Assembly: GCA_964604675.1 (NCBI GenBank) | Contig: CAZSAT010000020.1 | Coordinates: 1 to 64,000 of the forward strand | Source: CAZSAT01 sp964604675 | Lineage (GTDB): Bacteria > Myxococcota_A > UBA796 > CAJQPC01 | Length of the DNA: 64,000 nt | Reading direction: 5' to 3' | Notes under the pieces: model-generated | Database searches by the model: none | The model's input: only the letters and a program-made list of their open reading frames with translations | What the model was told of the DNA's origin: nothing | In this document: piece after piece, positions 1 through 8,360 of the stretch | How the letters are laid out: every line of letters begins with the position of its first letter | How positions within the stretch are numbered: the first letter of the stretch is position 1 | Program-made: the position numbers and the translations under genes

Positions 1-1236
1 CTAGAACGACACGGCGAGTCCGCCGCCTGCCCAGACGCCGGCGTCCGCGATCCTTCCCACCCGGACGTTGTCGGGCTCGACGAGGAGATCCACGCCGCCG
101 CTCCAGGCGCGGAGGCCCAGGCTGAGCGCGAGGCGCTCGGACAGCGCGCTGCGGAGGTCCAGTTGGACGTCTCGGTAGACCCATCCGCTGGTCCGCAGGG
201 AGCCCATGGCTCGCAGGGAGAGGCCCAGACGGCCACCTGAGGCGTAGTCGAAGCCGCAGGAGGTCGCCAAGCCTCGCAACGAGAGCTGACCGTACTCGAG
301 CGTGCCATAGCCCTCGAGGAACGTCAGCATGTCGTACTGGTGAATCCCCAGGCCCAGCCACGCGCTCGCCTCGCCATCGCCCAGCCCGAACTCGAGTCTC
401 CAGCGAGCGGAGGCCGAGCCCGTGAAGAGCACATCCTGGAAGGCGAAGTCGCTGTCGGTGCCGAGTGAAGCAAGACCCGCCACGGTGTAGCGCAGCGCGG
501 TGGCGTCGACGTCCAGGCCCACGCTTCGAAGCCGGGAGCGCCCCCAGGCCGTGGCGTTCACCTGACCGCCACCCGCGGGTGCTTCGAGCACCACCACGTC
601 GTCGGGGAGCGGTCCGTCAGAGGACTCCGGCACCTGCGCGTAGCTGTAGCTGCCGGCTACGCCCCGTGCGCTGACCGTCATCCGGCTCCGCGACCTCGGG
701 GCGGTCTTGCTCGCGACGACGGGGAGCACCGGGGGGGTGGTCGGTATCCAGAGCTCGGGCTCGGGCTCGGGTGGTGCGTCGGGTACGGGCTCGGGCTCGG
801 GCTCGGAGCCTGCCTCCAGCGAGATCACGCGGGCCTCCACGGCCACCTCGGTCGGCTGGAACGACCACCCGCTCACGGCCACGTCCACCCGCTCCGCCGC
901 TGGGTAGAGCTCGATCGACACGAGCGATGTGATGCCGGTGGCCGCGATGCCCGCCCGGCGAGACCCGGCGTCGGTGCGGTCCATCACCGCAGCGGCATCG
1001 GGCGTGATGGCGCTTCCCGCCGGCAGCCGTTCGAGCAGCTCAGCCTCCAGCGCTTCCGCGTCGAACCAGTCTGGCAGCATCCCGTAGCTGCGCAGTGCGA
1101 TCAGCACCGGCCCGGGCGGGAACATGCCCTCCACGGCTTCGGCGAGGTCCCTGCCCTGGCTCGACACGTCGTGCGGCGCATCGATACCCACCTGGGTGGT
1201 CAGCGCGACGGCCCCGAGCACTGTCCAGCGCTTCAT
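1..1236 (-). CDS. exported YG-WF/HPAG family protein with C-terminal barrel-like domain
   Basis: Last gene of the leftward signalling operon; 411 aa, complete (TAG at 1-3). ATG at 1236 is chosen because it makes a 4-bp ATGA overlap with the upstream FHA gene; the frame stays open upstream but only as a shadow of that gene. The N-terminus is a weak signal peptide. Residues about 25-145 carry the two blocks of the unknown family, RSYGMLPDWFD and IELYPAAERVDVAVSGW. A Pro/Glu linker (EPEPEP) follows, then about 220 residues of alternating hydrophobic and Gly/Ser-rich strands ending in F, typical of an outer-membrane or periplasmic beta-barrel. Function unknown; six relatives lie elsewhere in this window. 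Confidence 0.85.
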   Translation of the reverse strand: MKRWTVLGAVALTTQVGIDAPHDVSSQGRDLAEAVEGMFPPGPVLIALRSYGMLPDWFDAEALEAELLERLPAGSAITPDAAAVMDRTDAGSRRAGIAATGITSLVSIELYPAAERVDVAVSGWSFQPTEVAVEARVISLEAGSEPEPEPVPDAPPEPEPELWIPTTPPVLPVVASKTAPRSRSRMTVSARGVAGSYSYAQVPESSDGPLPDDVVVLEAPAGGGQVNATAWGRSRLRSVGLDVDATALRYTVAGLASLGTDSDFAFQDVLFTGSASARWRLEFGLGDGEASAWLGLGIHQYDMLTFLEGYGTLEYGQLSLRGLATSCGFDYASGGRLGLSLRAMGSLRTSGWVYRDVQLDLRSALSERLALSLGLRAWSGGVDLLVEPDNVRVGRIADAGVWAGGGLAVSF

Positions 1237-2675
1237 CGCACCGTGAGCCCGTTGAGCATCTCCCGTGTGGTCGCGAGCGCCTGTGCGTCGGCGTCCAGCG
1301 CTCCCCGGATCTCGCCCAGCCCGTCGGTCATCTTCTCGATTGGTCGACGCAGCGCGCGCAAGCCCGAGGCCAGCTCCTCCAGCAGCTCGCGTCCGCTTCC
1401 CATCGACCTGGCGAAGTCCTTGAGGCCGGACTCGACCGACTTCAGGCGGGAGTTGACCTGCAGCACCGCGTCGCGTGGACCCTCCAGAGCGCGGTGCACG
1501 GACCGCATCGCACCCTCGGTCTCGCCGAGCGAACCCTCGAGCGCTGCGATGGACGTTGCGCTGGGCGCTCGCTCCGCTTCGTCGAAGCGGTCGGCCAGCT
1601 TCTGGGCGCTGAAGGGCAGCGCAGCGAGCTGGTCCATCATGGCCGGTGCTTCGCGCACCAGCTTGCTCAAGGCATCGGCGAAGGCCTCCAGGAGCTTGAT
1701 CTCGGAGTACGCATCCCGCATGGCGTCCCAGATTCGTACGCCGAACACTTCGGCGGTCTTGAGCTCTTCGTAGCCTCGTGCCACCTCGGCGCAGAGGGCC
1801 ACCGCGTCCCGGAAGGGCTCGAGCTCGTCGCCCAGTTCTTCGTAGGCCCGGAGGTGCTCGGCGAGGTCGGGCGCGGAGGTCACGGCCTCTGCGACCCGGA
1901 CGTAGGCTTCCTCTGCGCTCACCACCTCCCGGCTCTGGAACACGCCCCCGATGCCGCCGGTTCTGGACAGGCCGATGAAGAGGAAGAGGCCGATCGCGGC
2001 GGCGACGGCAACCATCAGCGGGTTGAAGCCGGACGAACGCGGAACCGGGCCAGGAGGAGGAAGCGGCGTTGGCGGGGTGTGGATCGGTGTTGGGGGCACG
2101 TGGTGCGTGATCGGTCCCGGGCGGGGAGGCGCGCGGGTGGCGGCGAGCACCCGGCCGATGTCGAGCGGGTGGGATCCGAGGGTGACGTGGTTGCCCGGGC
2201 GTCCGGGAATCCCGAGGCTCACCCGAGCCTGCCGGACACGTTGGCCGTCGACGAGGACCCCGCTGCCGCTGTTGCAGTCCTCGATCTCGATCGTGTACTC
2301 GTCGATCCGGCGCGCCCGCGCATGCACCCGCGACACGCCCGGCGCCCGGCGCGGCATCCTCACTTCGCACGACGTGTCGCGTCCGATGCGCACCCAGTCG
2401 CTGCCCGGGGCAGGCTGCGGTGGCCGCGGACCGGCGCCGAGCCGCGCGACGTCGAGCACGAAGGTGCCGAAGGTCACCCGGTCACTCGCGCCGAAGCGCC
2501 CGCGGCGAACGTGCTGTCCGTTGATCTGGATGCCGTTTGCGGAGTTCAGATCCTCGATCTCGAACTGACCACCACCAAGCACGGTCACCCGTGCGTGCTT
2601 CCGCGACACGCGGGTGTCGTCCATGGGAACGCGGACGTCGCAGTCCGCGTCCCGACCGACGATGAGGGTCTTCAT
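1233..2675 (-). CDS. double-FHA, single-span membrane protein with helical tail
   Basis: 480 aa. Two FHA phosphothreonine-binding domains in tandem at about 1-80 (GRDAD, SRKHA, NSANG) and 93-175 (GRDTS, SRVHA, NSGSG), then a Pro-rich linker (two PPTP motifs), one membrane span at about 219-236 and a long, mostly helical C-terminal region (250-480) with coiled-coil character. The orientation predicted is FHA inside and helical tail outside. ATG overlaps the stop of the VWA-FHA gene by 4 bp, and its own stop overlaps the next gene by 4 bp. Likely role: docks phosphorylated partners at the inner membrane and passes the signal to the envelope. The function of the tail is unknown. Confidence 0.88.
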   Translation of the reverse strand: MKTLIVGRDADCDVRVPMDDTRVSRKHARVTVLGGGQFEIEDLNSANGIQINGQHVRRGRFGASDRVTFGTFVLDVARLGAGPRPPQPAPGSDWVRIGRDTSCEVRMPRRAPGVSRVHARARRIDEYTIEIEDCNSGSGVLVDGQRVRQARVSLGIPGRPGNHVTLGSHPLDIGRVLAATRAPPRPGPITHHVPPTPIHTPPTPLPPPGPVPRSSGFNPLMVAVAAAIGLFLFIGLSRTGGIGGVFQSREVVSAEEAYVRVAEAVTSAPDLAEHLRAYEELGDELEPFRDAVALCAEVARGYEELKTAEVFGVRIWDAMRDAYSEIKLLEAFADALSKLVREAPAMMDQLAALPFSAQKLADRFDEAERAPSATSIAALEGSLGETEGAMRSVHRALEGPRDAVLQVNSRLKSVESGLKDFARSMGSGRELLEELASGLRALRRPIEKMTDGLGEIRGALDADAQALATTREMLNGLTVR

Positions 2676-4330
2676 GGCGGCGGACGGAAGAGGAAGGTGG
2701 AGTTGCCGAAGCTCACCTGGTCGCCGAACTTGATCGGGTAGCTGTCCCCTTGGCGCAACACGCGACCGGCCACGTTCACGTTGCCGTTGCTCAGGCTCGT
2801 CAGCATCCAGCCCCCGCCCTGCATGGCGAACTCCGCGTGCATCCGGCTGATCGACATGTCGGCCTGGCCGTCGCTGGGGAAGACCACGTCGCAGTCGCCG
2901 CGTCCGACCCGGGCTCGAGCGCTCAGCAGCCCGAAGCGTGCGCCCTTGAGGGGGCCGTCGACGCCGAGCAGCTCACCGAACACCTGCTGGTGGTCCAGCG
3001 CAGCCTGTCGAGCCGCTTCCTCCTGTCGCGCGGCCAGCCGGCCCTCCATCTCGCGTTGCTGCCGTGACTGCTCCGCGAGCTGCTGTTCGATGAGCGCAGC
3101 TTGCTCCTGGCTGCGCCTTCGTGCGCGGTCCTCGGCTTCGTCGGCCTCCTGACGCTCGCGCTCGATGGCCCTCTGGCGGTTCTGGTAGGCCACGAAGCCC
3201 ACCAGGAGCAGGACGCCGAAGCCGCCTCCCCCCCACGTGAGCTTGTCCATGAAGCCCTCATGGGCGAGCCACGCCACCTTCACGGTGCCGAGGTCTTCGG
3301 CCAGGGTGGTCCGGGCGTCCAACAGGTCTTGCGGAACGGTGGCGACATCGAGGGTGACCGGCAGGTTGCGGGGGTCCCCGCTGCCGTCCGAGAGCGTGAG
3401 GGTGAGCTCGTGGCGGCCCGTGCGGTGGAACCACGCGGGCGCCTCGAACTCGACCAGGAGCTGCTGCTCGAGAGGCTTGGAGCTCTCCTTGAACGCGGCC
3501 ACGAGCTCCTCCGGCTCGGGGTGGTCGAAGAAGTTCTTCTTGTCGCCCGCGATCGTGGCGATGCGCAGCAGGTCGCCCAGCTGGCTGCCGCTGCCGCTCC
3601 CCACGCCGACTGTGAACACACTCGGTGGGTCGTCCAGCTTGAGGAACGCGTCCTCGATCTTGGTGCTGCTGCCCTTGTCCGCGCCGTCGGAGAACAGGAA
3701 GAAGAAGCGGCGCCCGTCCAGCTCCGGCTCGGGGAGGTCCCTCACCAGTCCCTGTACGGCATCGGCCATGGCGTCGTTGATGCGGGTGGTGCCCCCGGCG
3801 TCGACCTCGAGACCTTCGACCGCCGCGCGGACCGCTGCACTGTTCGACAGCGGGGTGGGCGCGAGGACCTCCTTGGTCTCCTTGGCGAAGCGCAGGATGG
3901 CGACCTTGTCGTTGGGCTTCAGGGTCTTGATGACCGACGCGGCCAGGCTGCGCACCTCGGCCAGGCCGATGCCGCGCATGCTGGCGCTGGCGTCGACCAG
4001 GAACACGACCAGCCGCCCCTCGACCGGGTCGGATTGCTGGTTGAAGCCGAGCACCGGGAGGTCCTCGATGCTGGTCGAGGGCAAGCTCACCGAGGGCAGC
4101 TCCGTGTTCCCGCCGGCTGCCCGCTCGTCGGCCCAGACCAAGGCGGGCTCGTAGTCGGGGTCGAGGACTTCGTCGAAGGTCACACTCGCCCTGCCGCTCG
4201 ACGCCGCCGCCGAGGACGCCTGGAGGTACACCCGCACCTCCGGGTAGCTGTCGGCGTCGACCTTCAGGACGTCGCCGTCGCCGGCCACCGCCGAGGCGAT
4301 GAGGGTCATCCACAGGATCAGGACATGCAT
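2672..4330 (-). CDS. exported VWA domain protein with C-terminal FHA domain
   Basis: 552 aa. ATG at 4330 is chosen because it gives a clear signal peptide (MHVLILWMTLIASAVAG) and overlaps the preceding stop as TGATG; the frame extends further upstream without sense. Order: signal peptide, VWA domain at about 105-270 with MIDAS DASAS (metal-dependent protein adhesion), membrane span at about 363-383, Arg/Glu/Gln-rich coiled coil, FHA domain at about 465-552 (GRGDC, SRMHA, SNGN). Topology predicts an external VWA domain and an internal FHA domain, so it could couple an envelope partner to cytoplasmic phosphoproteins. Overlaps the next gene by 4 bp. Confidence 0.87.
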   Translation of the reverse strand: MHVLILWMTLIASAVAGDGDVLKVDADSYPEVRVYLQASSAAASSGRASVTFDEVLDPDYEPALVWADERAAGGNTELPSVSLPSTSIEDLPVLGFNQQSDPVEGRLVVFLVDASASMRGIGLAEVRSLAASVIKTLKPNDKVAILRFAKETKEVLAPTPLSNSAAVRAAVEGLEVDAGGTTRINDAMADAVQGLVRDLPEPELDGRRFFFLFSDGADKGSSTKIEDAFLKLDDPPSVFTVGVGSGSGSQLGDLLRIATIAGDKKNFFDHPEPEELVAAFKESSKPLEQQLLVEFEAPAWFHRTGRHELTLTLSDGSGDPRNLPVTLDVATVPQDLLDARTTLAEDLGTVKVAWLAHEGFMDKLTWGGGGFGVLLLVGFVAYQNRQRAIERERQEADEAEDRARRRSQEQAALIEQQLAEQSRQQREMEGRLAARQEEAARQAALDHQQVFGELLGVDGPLKGARFGLLSARARVGRGDCDVVFPSDGQADMSISRMHAEFAMQGGGWMLTSLSNGNVNVAGRVLRQGDSYPIKFGDQVSFGNSTFLFRPPP

Positions 4331-5514
4331 CAGGTTCGTCCTCGAACACGGTTCAAGTAGACCCAGGTGGGGCCCAGGGTTGCGGCGGTCTGCCACACCA
4401 GGAGGAAGGCCGCGGCCCAGAGAGCCGAAGCGAGCCACTCACCGCCCGAGCTGCCCGCTGCGGCGAAGAAGAGGAGCACGGAGGCCGCCGGCATGGCGGT
4501 AACGACCACCGCGAGCACCTGTGCTGGAGCGAACTGGGTGGTGTCGCGGGGGTCCATCGACAAGAACCAGGGCGCAACGGCGCAGCACACCGTGAGCACG
4601 AGCTGAGCAGCGACCAGCATCATGCCCTCGCGGGGCAGCACGTCGAGGGACTCGAAGAGCACCAGCATCGGGATCATCTCCTTGCCGCCGATCTCGACAG
4701 GGAGCAGCTGCACGCCGACGAACACCACCGGGCCCGCGATGAGGAGCCGCCGGACGTTCACGTCGGTCGGTCGGTGGGTCCAGAGCAGCAGGCCGATGGC
4801 TGTGGCGCAGCTCGCGAGGGCGGCGAGCACGGTGCGGTTGCCCAGATCGCCGCCGGCGTTCGACGGGATGGCGTCCACCCCGTCGTAGCCCGATAGGAAG
4901 ACCACCAGCGCGGCCCCGATCAGCGCCCAGCCGACGGTCTCCTTGCGCGCGCCGCCGGACCGCAGGGCGAGCAGCACGCCGCCGGTGATGGGCAGCATCA
5001 TCAACGCCAGCTTCACGCTTCCGGGAATGCCCGTGACATCGAGCAGGCCGAAGGGTGTGACGACCTCGGCCGAGCTGGTGCTCATGGGCGCGAAGAAGAG
5101 CAGGATCAGGACCAGGCCGGCCCAGAGCATCAAGGTGTGTGTCTGGGCCTGATCGCCGTCGATGAGGCCGTCGACGAAGCTGCGCTGGAAGCGCGGCTGG
5201 TGCTGGCGCTGGTGCTGGTGCTGGTGCTGGTGTTGGTGTTGGTGGTCGTGAGCGTGCTGCGCGACGTAGGGGCGAAGCAGCTCGGTGTCGAAGACGAAGC
5301 TCCCGAGGCACACCCGGTCGGTCAGTCGGAAGGGCGTTCGCGCGTGCGCGGGAGCGCCGTTGACCGACACGCCGTTCTGGGTGCCGAGGTCCTCGATCCA
5401 GAGCTGGTGCCCGTCGATGGTCACCGCGGCGTGGTGGCGGCTGACCTGGGTGGCGTTGGGAGGCAGGCGGATGTCGTTGTCCAGCTCCCGCCCGATGCTG
5501 ATCCGCCTCGACAT
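4330..5514 (-). CDS. FHA domain protein with His/Gln linker and multi-span membrane domain
   Basis: 394 aa. FHA domain at 1-82 (GRELD, SRHHA, TQNGV), a HQHQ-type linker at 87-106, then roughly eight to ten hydrophobic segments from about residue 125 to the end. No catalytic motif recognised in the membrane part. The FHA domain should sit in the cytoplasm and recruit phosphothreonine proteins to the membrane. The His-rich linker could bind metal. Sits 4 bp after the preceding gene and shares one base with the next gene (TGATG). Confidence 0.85.
   Translation of the reverse strand: MSRRISIGRELDNDIRLPPNATQVSRHHAAVTIDGHQLWIEDLGTQNGVSVNGAPAHARTPFRLTDRVCLGSFVFDTELLRPYVAQHAHDHQHQHQHQHQHQRQHQPRFQRSFVDGLIDGDQAQTHTLMLWAGLVLILLFFAPMSTSSAEVVTPFGLLDVTGIPGSVKLALMMLPITGGVLLALRSGGARKETVGWALIGAALVVFLSGYDGVDAIPSNAGGDLGNRTVLAALASCATAIGLLLWTHRPTDVNVRRLLIAGPVVFVGVQLLPVEIGGKEMIPMLVLFESLDVLPREGMMLVAAQLVLTVCCAVAPWFLSMDPRDTTQFAPAQVLAVVVTAMPAASVLLFFAAAGSSGGEWLASALWAAAFLLVWQTAATLGPTWVYLNRVRGRT
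5197..5256. repeat. coding hexanucleotide repeat (CTGGTG) encoding His-Gln
   Basis: About eight imperfect copies of CTGGTG on the plus strand encode alternating His and Gln in the FHA/multi-span protein on the minus strand. The unit is a multiple of three, so slippage would change linker length without shifting frame. Confidence 0.8.
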
Positions 5515-5518
5515 CGAC

Positions 5519-6091
5519 TCAGTCTTCCGCCACGTAGGGGAAGGGCACGTACATGAGCTCGGTCCGCCCGATGCGCATGCGGTCGCCTTCCTTCAGCAAC
5601 GCGATCTCGACCTTGTTGCGGTTCACCTTGGTGCCGTTCGAGGAGTCGAGATCGATGACCCGGGCGGCGTTGTTGGTGCAGATGACCAGCGCATGCTCCT
5701 CAGAGCTCTGCCCGTCGCGGAGCTCGACGTGTGCCCGTGAGCCGAAGCGGCCCACCTTGTTCACGCCCTTCTTGAGCCGGAAGTAGCGCCACTCGTCGTC
5801 CTGCTTGGTGTCGAGGATGACGAGGAAGCCCATCAGGCGTTCGTTGGCCTCGGTGTCGTCGTCGAAGACCGTGGCTGCGCCTGCTGCCTGGGGCGCTCCC
5901 ATGCCGCCTCCACCTCCGCCACCGCTGAAGGCCTGCATGCCCGGGAAGGGTTGGACCGGCGGGAGTCCACCGGCGGCGCCGCCGTCTTCGTAGCGGGTGG
6001 GTGGGGCCTGGCCGTGGCCTTCCGGGACAGTGGGTGGTACGGCGCCTTGAGCGGGACCGTCGAACCAGCGGCCTTTGTCGTCGTAGGGCAT
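5519..6091 (-). CDS. soluble FHA domain protein with N-terminal PPTxxE motifs
   Basis: 190 aa. Start ATG 6091 (MPYDDKGRWFD) is chosen because upstream in-frame sequence is a shadow of the preceding gene. A low-complexity Gly/Pro N-terminus holds VPPTVPEG and APPTRYEDG, both with Glu at +3 of the Thr, then a Gly run. The C-terminal FHA domain is at about 100-185 (VGRFGS, SSEEHA, DLDSSNGTKVN). No membrane span. The layout recalls GarA-type FHA regulators, whose N-terminal Thr is phosphorylated and then bound by their own FHA domain. Close paralogue of the zinc-ribbon/FHA gene at 9556. Confidence 0.85.
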   Translation of the reverse strand: MPYDDKGRWFDGPAQGAVPPTVPEGHGQAPPTRYEDGGAAGGLPPVQPFPGMQAFSGGGGGGGMGAPQAAGAATVFDDDTEANERLMGFLVILDTKQDDEWRYFRLKKGVNKVGRFGSRAHVELRDGQSSEEHALVICTNNAARVIDLDSSNGTKVNRNKVEIALLKEGDRMRIGRTELMYVPFPYVAED

Positions 6092-6093
6092 GG

Positions 6094-6780
6094 CTACTCC
6101 AATCTTCGAAGCGTGGGTTGTTCTTCGCTCGGCTCGACCGCGTCTGCGGGAGGCAGTTCGGGCTTCGGGGGATGCCGAACCTCGTCGATGAACGCCGCGA
6201 GCTCGTCTTCGCTGGTGATGTAGCGAATGGCTTTGAGTTGGGCGTCGCCGAAGAGCGGGTCCCGGTACAGCTCGATGACCGCGGGGGGGCTCCACTGCTC
6301 GGTGAAGGCGCCGTCTGCGCGGATCGTCCACCGACGGTGGGACGGCATCGGGAGGTCGGGAGGTGCCAAGGAGGCCGCGGCGAACTCCGTGGACACCCTC
6401 GACTTCGGGACGCTGGGAGGGAGCGCCGGGGAGAGGCGCCTGGCCGCCACAAGCATGGGCTGGGCCGTTGTGAGTGCGTCTGGGTGAGCGAACGCGGCCA
6501 GTGCCATGGCCACGTGGACCTCGAAGGCCTGTGTGGGCAAGACGCCTACGCAGCGATGTTGTAGGGCTTCTGCGACGCTGGCGCCAGCATCGGCGAGGAC
6601 AGCGGAAGAAGCATCCTCAGCGAATGCCGCGACGGTTCCGTCCACAGCCTTGGACAGAGCCGTGTCATCAGGGGCTCGATCGCACGCATCGGGGCTGAGA
6701 GCCTCGAGATCCTCCGAGGTGGCGGCCATGTCCATGGCGACCGGCTCTGTGGCTGCGGCTGCGGCGACGAGGACCATCAT
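6094..6780 (-). CDS. hypothetical protein in kinase/phosphatase operon
   Basis: 228 aa, no family recognised. The ATG at 6780 overlaps the PP2C stop by 4 bp (ATGA); ATG 6777 follows directly. The N-terminus MMVLVAAAAATEP is a short hydrophobic stretch that might be a weak signal peptide. The first part is Ala-rich; the C-terminal part (about 150-215) is more ordered, with WTIRADGAFTEQW and aromatic residues, ending in an acidic/Pro tail. Two bases separate it from the next FHA gene. It probably serves the same phospho-relay, but its sequence gives no mechanism. Confidence 0.7.
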   Translation of the reverse strand: MMVLVAAAAATEPVAMDMAATSEDLEALSPDACDRAPDDTALSKAVDGTVAAFAEDASSAVLADAGASVAEALQHRCVGVLPTQAFEVHVAMALAAFAHPDALTTAQPMLVAARRLSPALPPSVPKSRVSTEFAAASLAPPDLPMPSHRRWTIRADGAFTEQWSPPAVIELYRDPLFGDAQLKAIRYITSEDELAAFIDEVRHPPKPELPPADAVEPSEEQPTLRRLE

Positions 6781-8360
6781 TTGATGTTCAAGACTTGGGA
6801 ACGACAGTTGTAGTTCAGCTTCTTCGTGCTGGTGTCGAACGGCGTTGTGTTCGGTGCGCTCGCAACCTGCTTGTCGTTGTCGGAGACGTAGACCATGTAG
6901 GTTCCGCGGGCGATGACTGCGGACGAGTTCGCTGCGATCTTGAAGCTGTTCGACCCCTCCGCGACTGTTGCTTCGACGGTGCCTGCACACTCGTCCGAGT
7001 TCTTGACGCTGAACTTGACCGTGACCGAGTCAACGACTTTTCCGTCGTCTCGGTTCTGCGTGATGTCGTCCGTTGTAGCGGCCTGTGCGTCTGCCAGCCG
7101 CTTGGCGTCGGCAGCCTTCTTGTCGGCAGCGGCCTTCTCTTCGTCAGCCTTCTTCTTGGCCGCCCGCTGACGGGCCCGTTCCGCCTCCCGCTCACGTGTG
7201 GCTTCTTCCTTCTGCGCCATCTCGTCTTCGAAGCCCTCCAGCCCGTTGTCGGGCTTGGCCTGTTCCTCTGAGCCCTCCGAGCCCTCCGAGCCCTCCGAGC
7301 TTTCCGCCGACGTTTCGGCCCGGGTCTCGCTCTGTGTCGAGGTGACCTTGGTCGTCTCCTCCACGACCTCCGTGGGCCGGTCGAGCCAGAAGAAGAACGC
7401 CACCGCCAACAAGAACCCCGCCAACGCCGACAGCACGAACACCATCGGCGGGGTCTTCCGCGGTCCCTCGTCTTCGATCACCGGCGCCCACTCGGGATCG
7501 GTGACCTCGGCCCCGATGGCCTCGTGCACCGTGGCGGGCGCCGCCGTGGCCTTGACGGCTGCGGGATGGACGACGCCGACCGTGACGAGGACCACGGTGC
7601 AGTTGTCGCTGCCGCCGCCGGCCAGGGCCTTGTCGATGAGGGCCTTCACCGCGTGCGCATCGCCGGCATCGAGGACCGTGGACAGGATCTGCGGATCGGG
7701 GACGTGGTTGATCAGCCCGTCCGAGCACAGCACGAAACGGTCGCCGTGCTGCAGCTTGATCGGCTGGAGCACATCCGGCTCCACCTCGGGCTTCGGCCCG
7801 ATGGAGCGCACGAGCACGCTCCGCTCCGGGTGGTGAGCCGCTTCGGCTGGCGTGATCATGCCCGACTTGAGCAGCAGCTCGATCTTGGTGTGGTCGTCGG
7901 TGAGCTGAAGGATGCGGCCGTCGCGGATCAGGTAGGCCCGCGAGTCCCCCACGTGCCCGATGAACGCCTGGCCCTGGTGAAGGACCATGGCGGTGCAGGT
8001 CGATCCCATGCCCTTCAGGTCGGGTCGTTCCAGCTGCTGCATGTGCACGACGCGGTTGGCCTGCCGCAGCGCTTCGCCCATGACCGGCTGCACCGGTGCT
8101 GTGGGGTTGCTGTACAGCACATCCCGCACCGTCTGGACCACCAGTCGGCTGGCGTGCGCCCCACCGACGGTGCCGCCCATGCCGTCGGCCACGATGACGA
8201 GCCGCCCCCGCCCTTGCAGCAGCTCCGGCTGTTCGTTGGGTTCGAAGATCAGGTAGGCATCTTCGTTCGCCTTGCGGACCAGCCCGACGTGCGTGCCGCC
8301 GAACAGGTAGAGCGTGGGTCCCATGGCAGCGGCCGGGGCTTCTCGGAGGGATGAGGTCAT
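6777..8360 (-). CDS. PP2C-type Ser/Thr phosphatase, membrane-anchored
   Basis: 527 aa. The PP2C catalytic domain is at about 15-265, with the metal-binding Asp motifs RKANEDAYL, VADGMGG, SDGL and SDNCT present, so it should be an active Mn/Mg-dependent phosphatase. One membrane span follows at about 302-325 (ends FFFWLD), then Ser/Glu-rich and Lys/Ala/Glu-rich coiled-coil segments (about 340-430) and a C-terminal domain of about 90 residues with two Cys. It probably dephosphorylates the neighbouring kinase and FHA targets in the cytoplasm, with an envelope-side sensory part. Start ATG 8360 overlaps the kinase stop by 4 bp. Confidence 0.93.
   Translation of the reverse strand: MTSSLREAPAAAMGPTLYLFGGTHVGLVRKANEDAYLIFEPNEQPELLQGRGRLVIVADGMGGTVGGAHASRLVVQTVRDVLYSNPTAPVQPVMGEALRQANRVVHMQQLERPDLKGMGSTCTAMVLHQGQAFIGHVGDSRAYLIRDGRILQLTDDHTKIELLLKSGMITPAEAAHHPERSVLVRSIGPKPEVEPDVLQPIKLQHGDRFVLCSDGLINHVPDPQILSTVLDAGDAHAVKALIDKALAGGGSDNCTVVLVTVGVVHPAAVKATAAPATVHEAIGAEVTDPEWAPVIEDEGPRKTPPMVFVLSALAGFLLAVAFFFWLDRPTEVVEETTKVTSTQSETRAETSAESSEGSEGSEGSEEQAKPDNGLEGFEDEMAQKEEATREREAERARQRAAKKKADEEKAAADKKAADAKRLADAQAATTDDITQNRDDGKVVDSVTVKFSVKNSDECAGTVEATVAEGSNSFKIAANSSAVIARGTYMVYVSDNDKQVASAPNTTPFDTSTKKLNYNCRSQVLNIK

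Noticed and set aside
1095..4360. Long open frames on the plus strand opposite the FHA and VWA genes (1095-2741, 3101-4360).
   Set aside because: They are antisense shadows in high-GC DNA; the translations are Arg/Gly/Ala-rich with no domain, while the opposite strand has clear FHA and VWA motifs.
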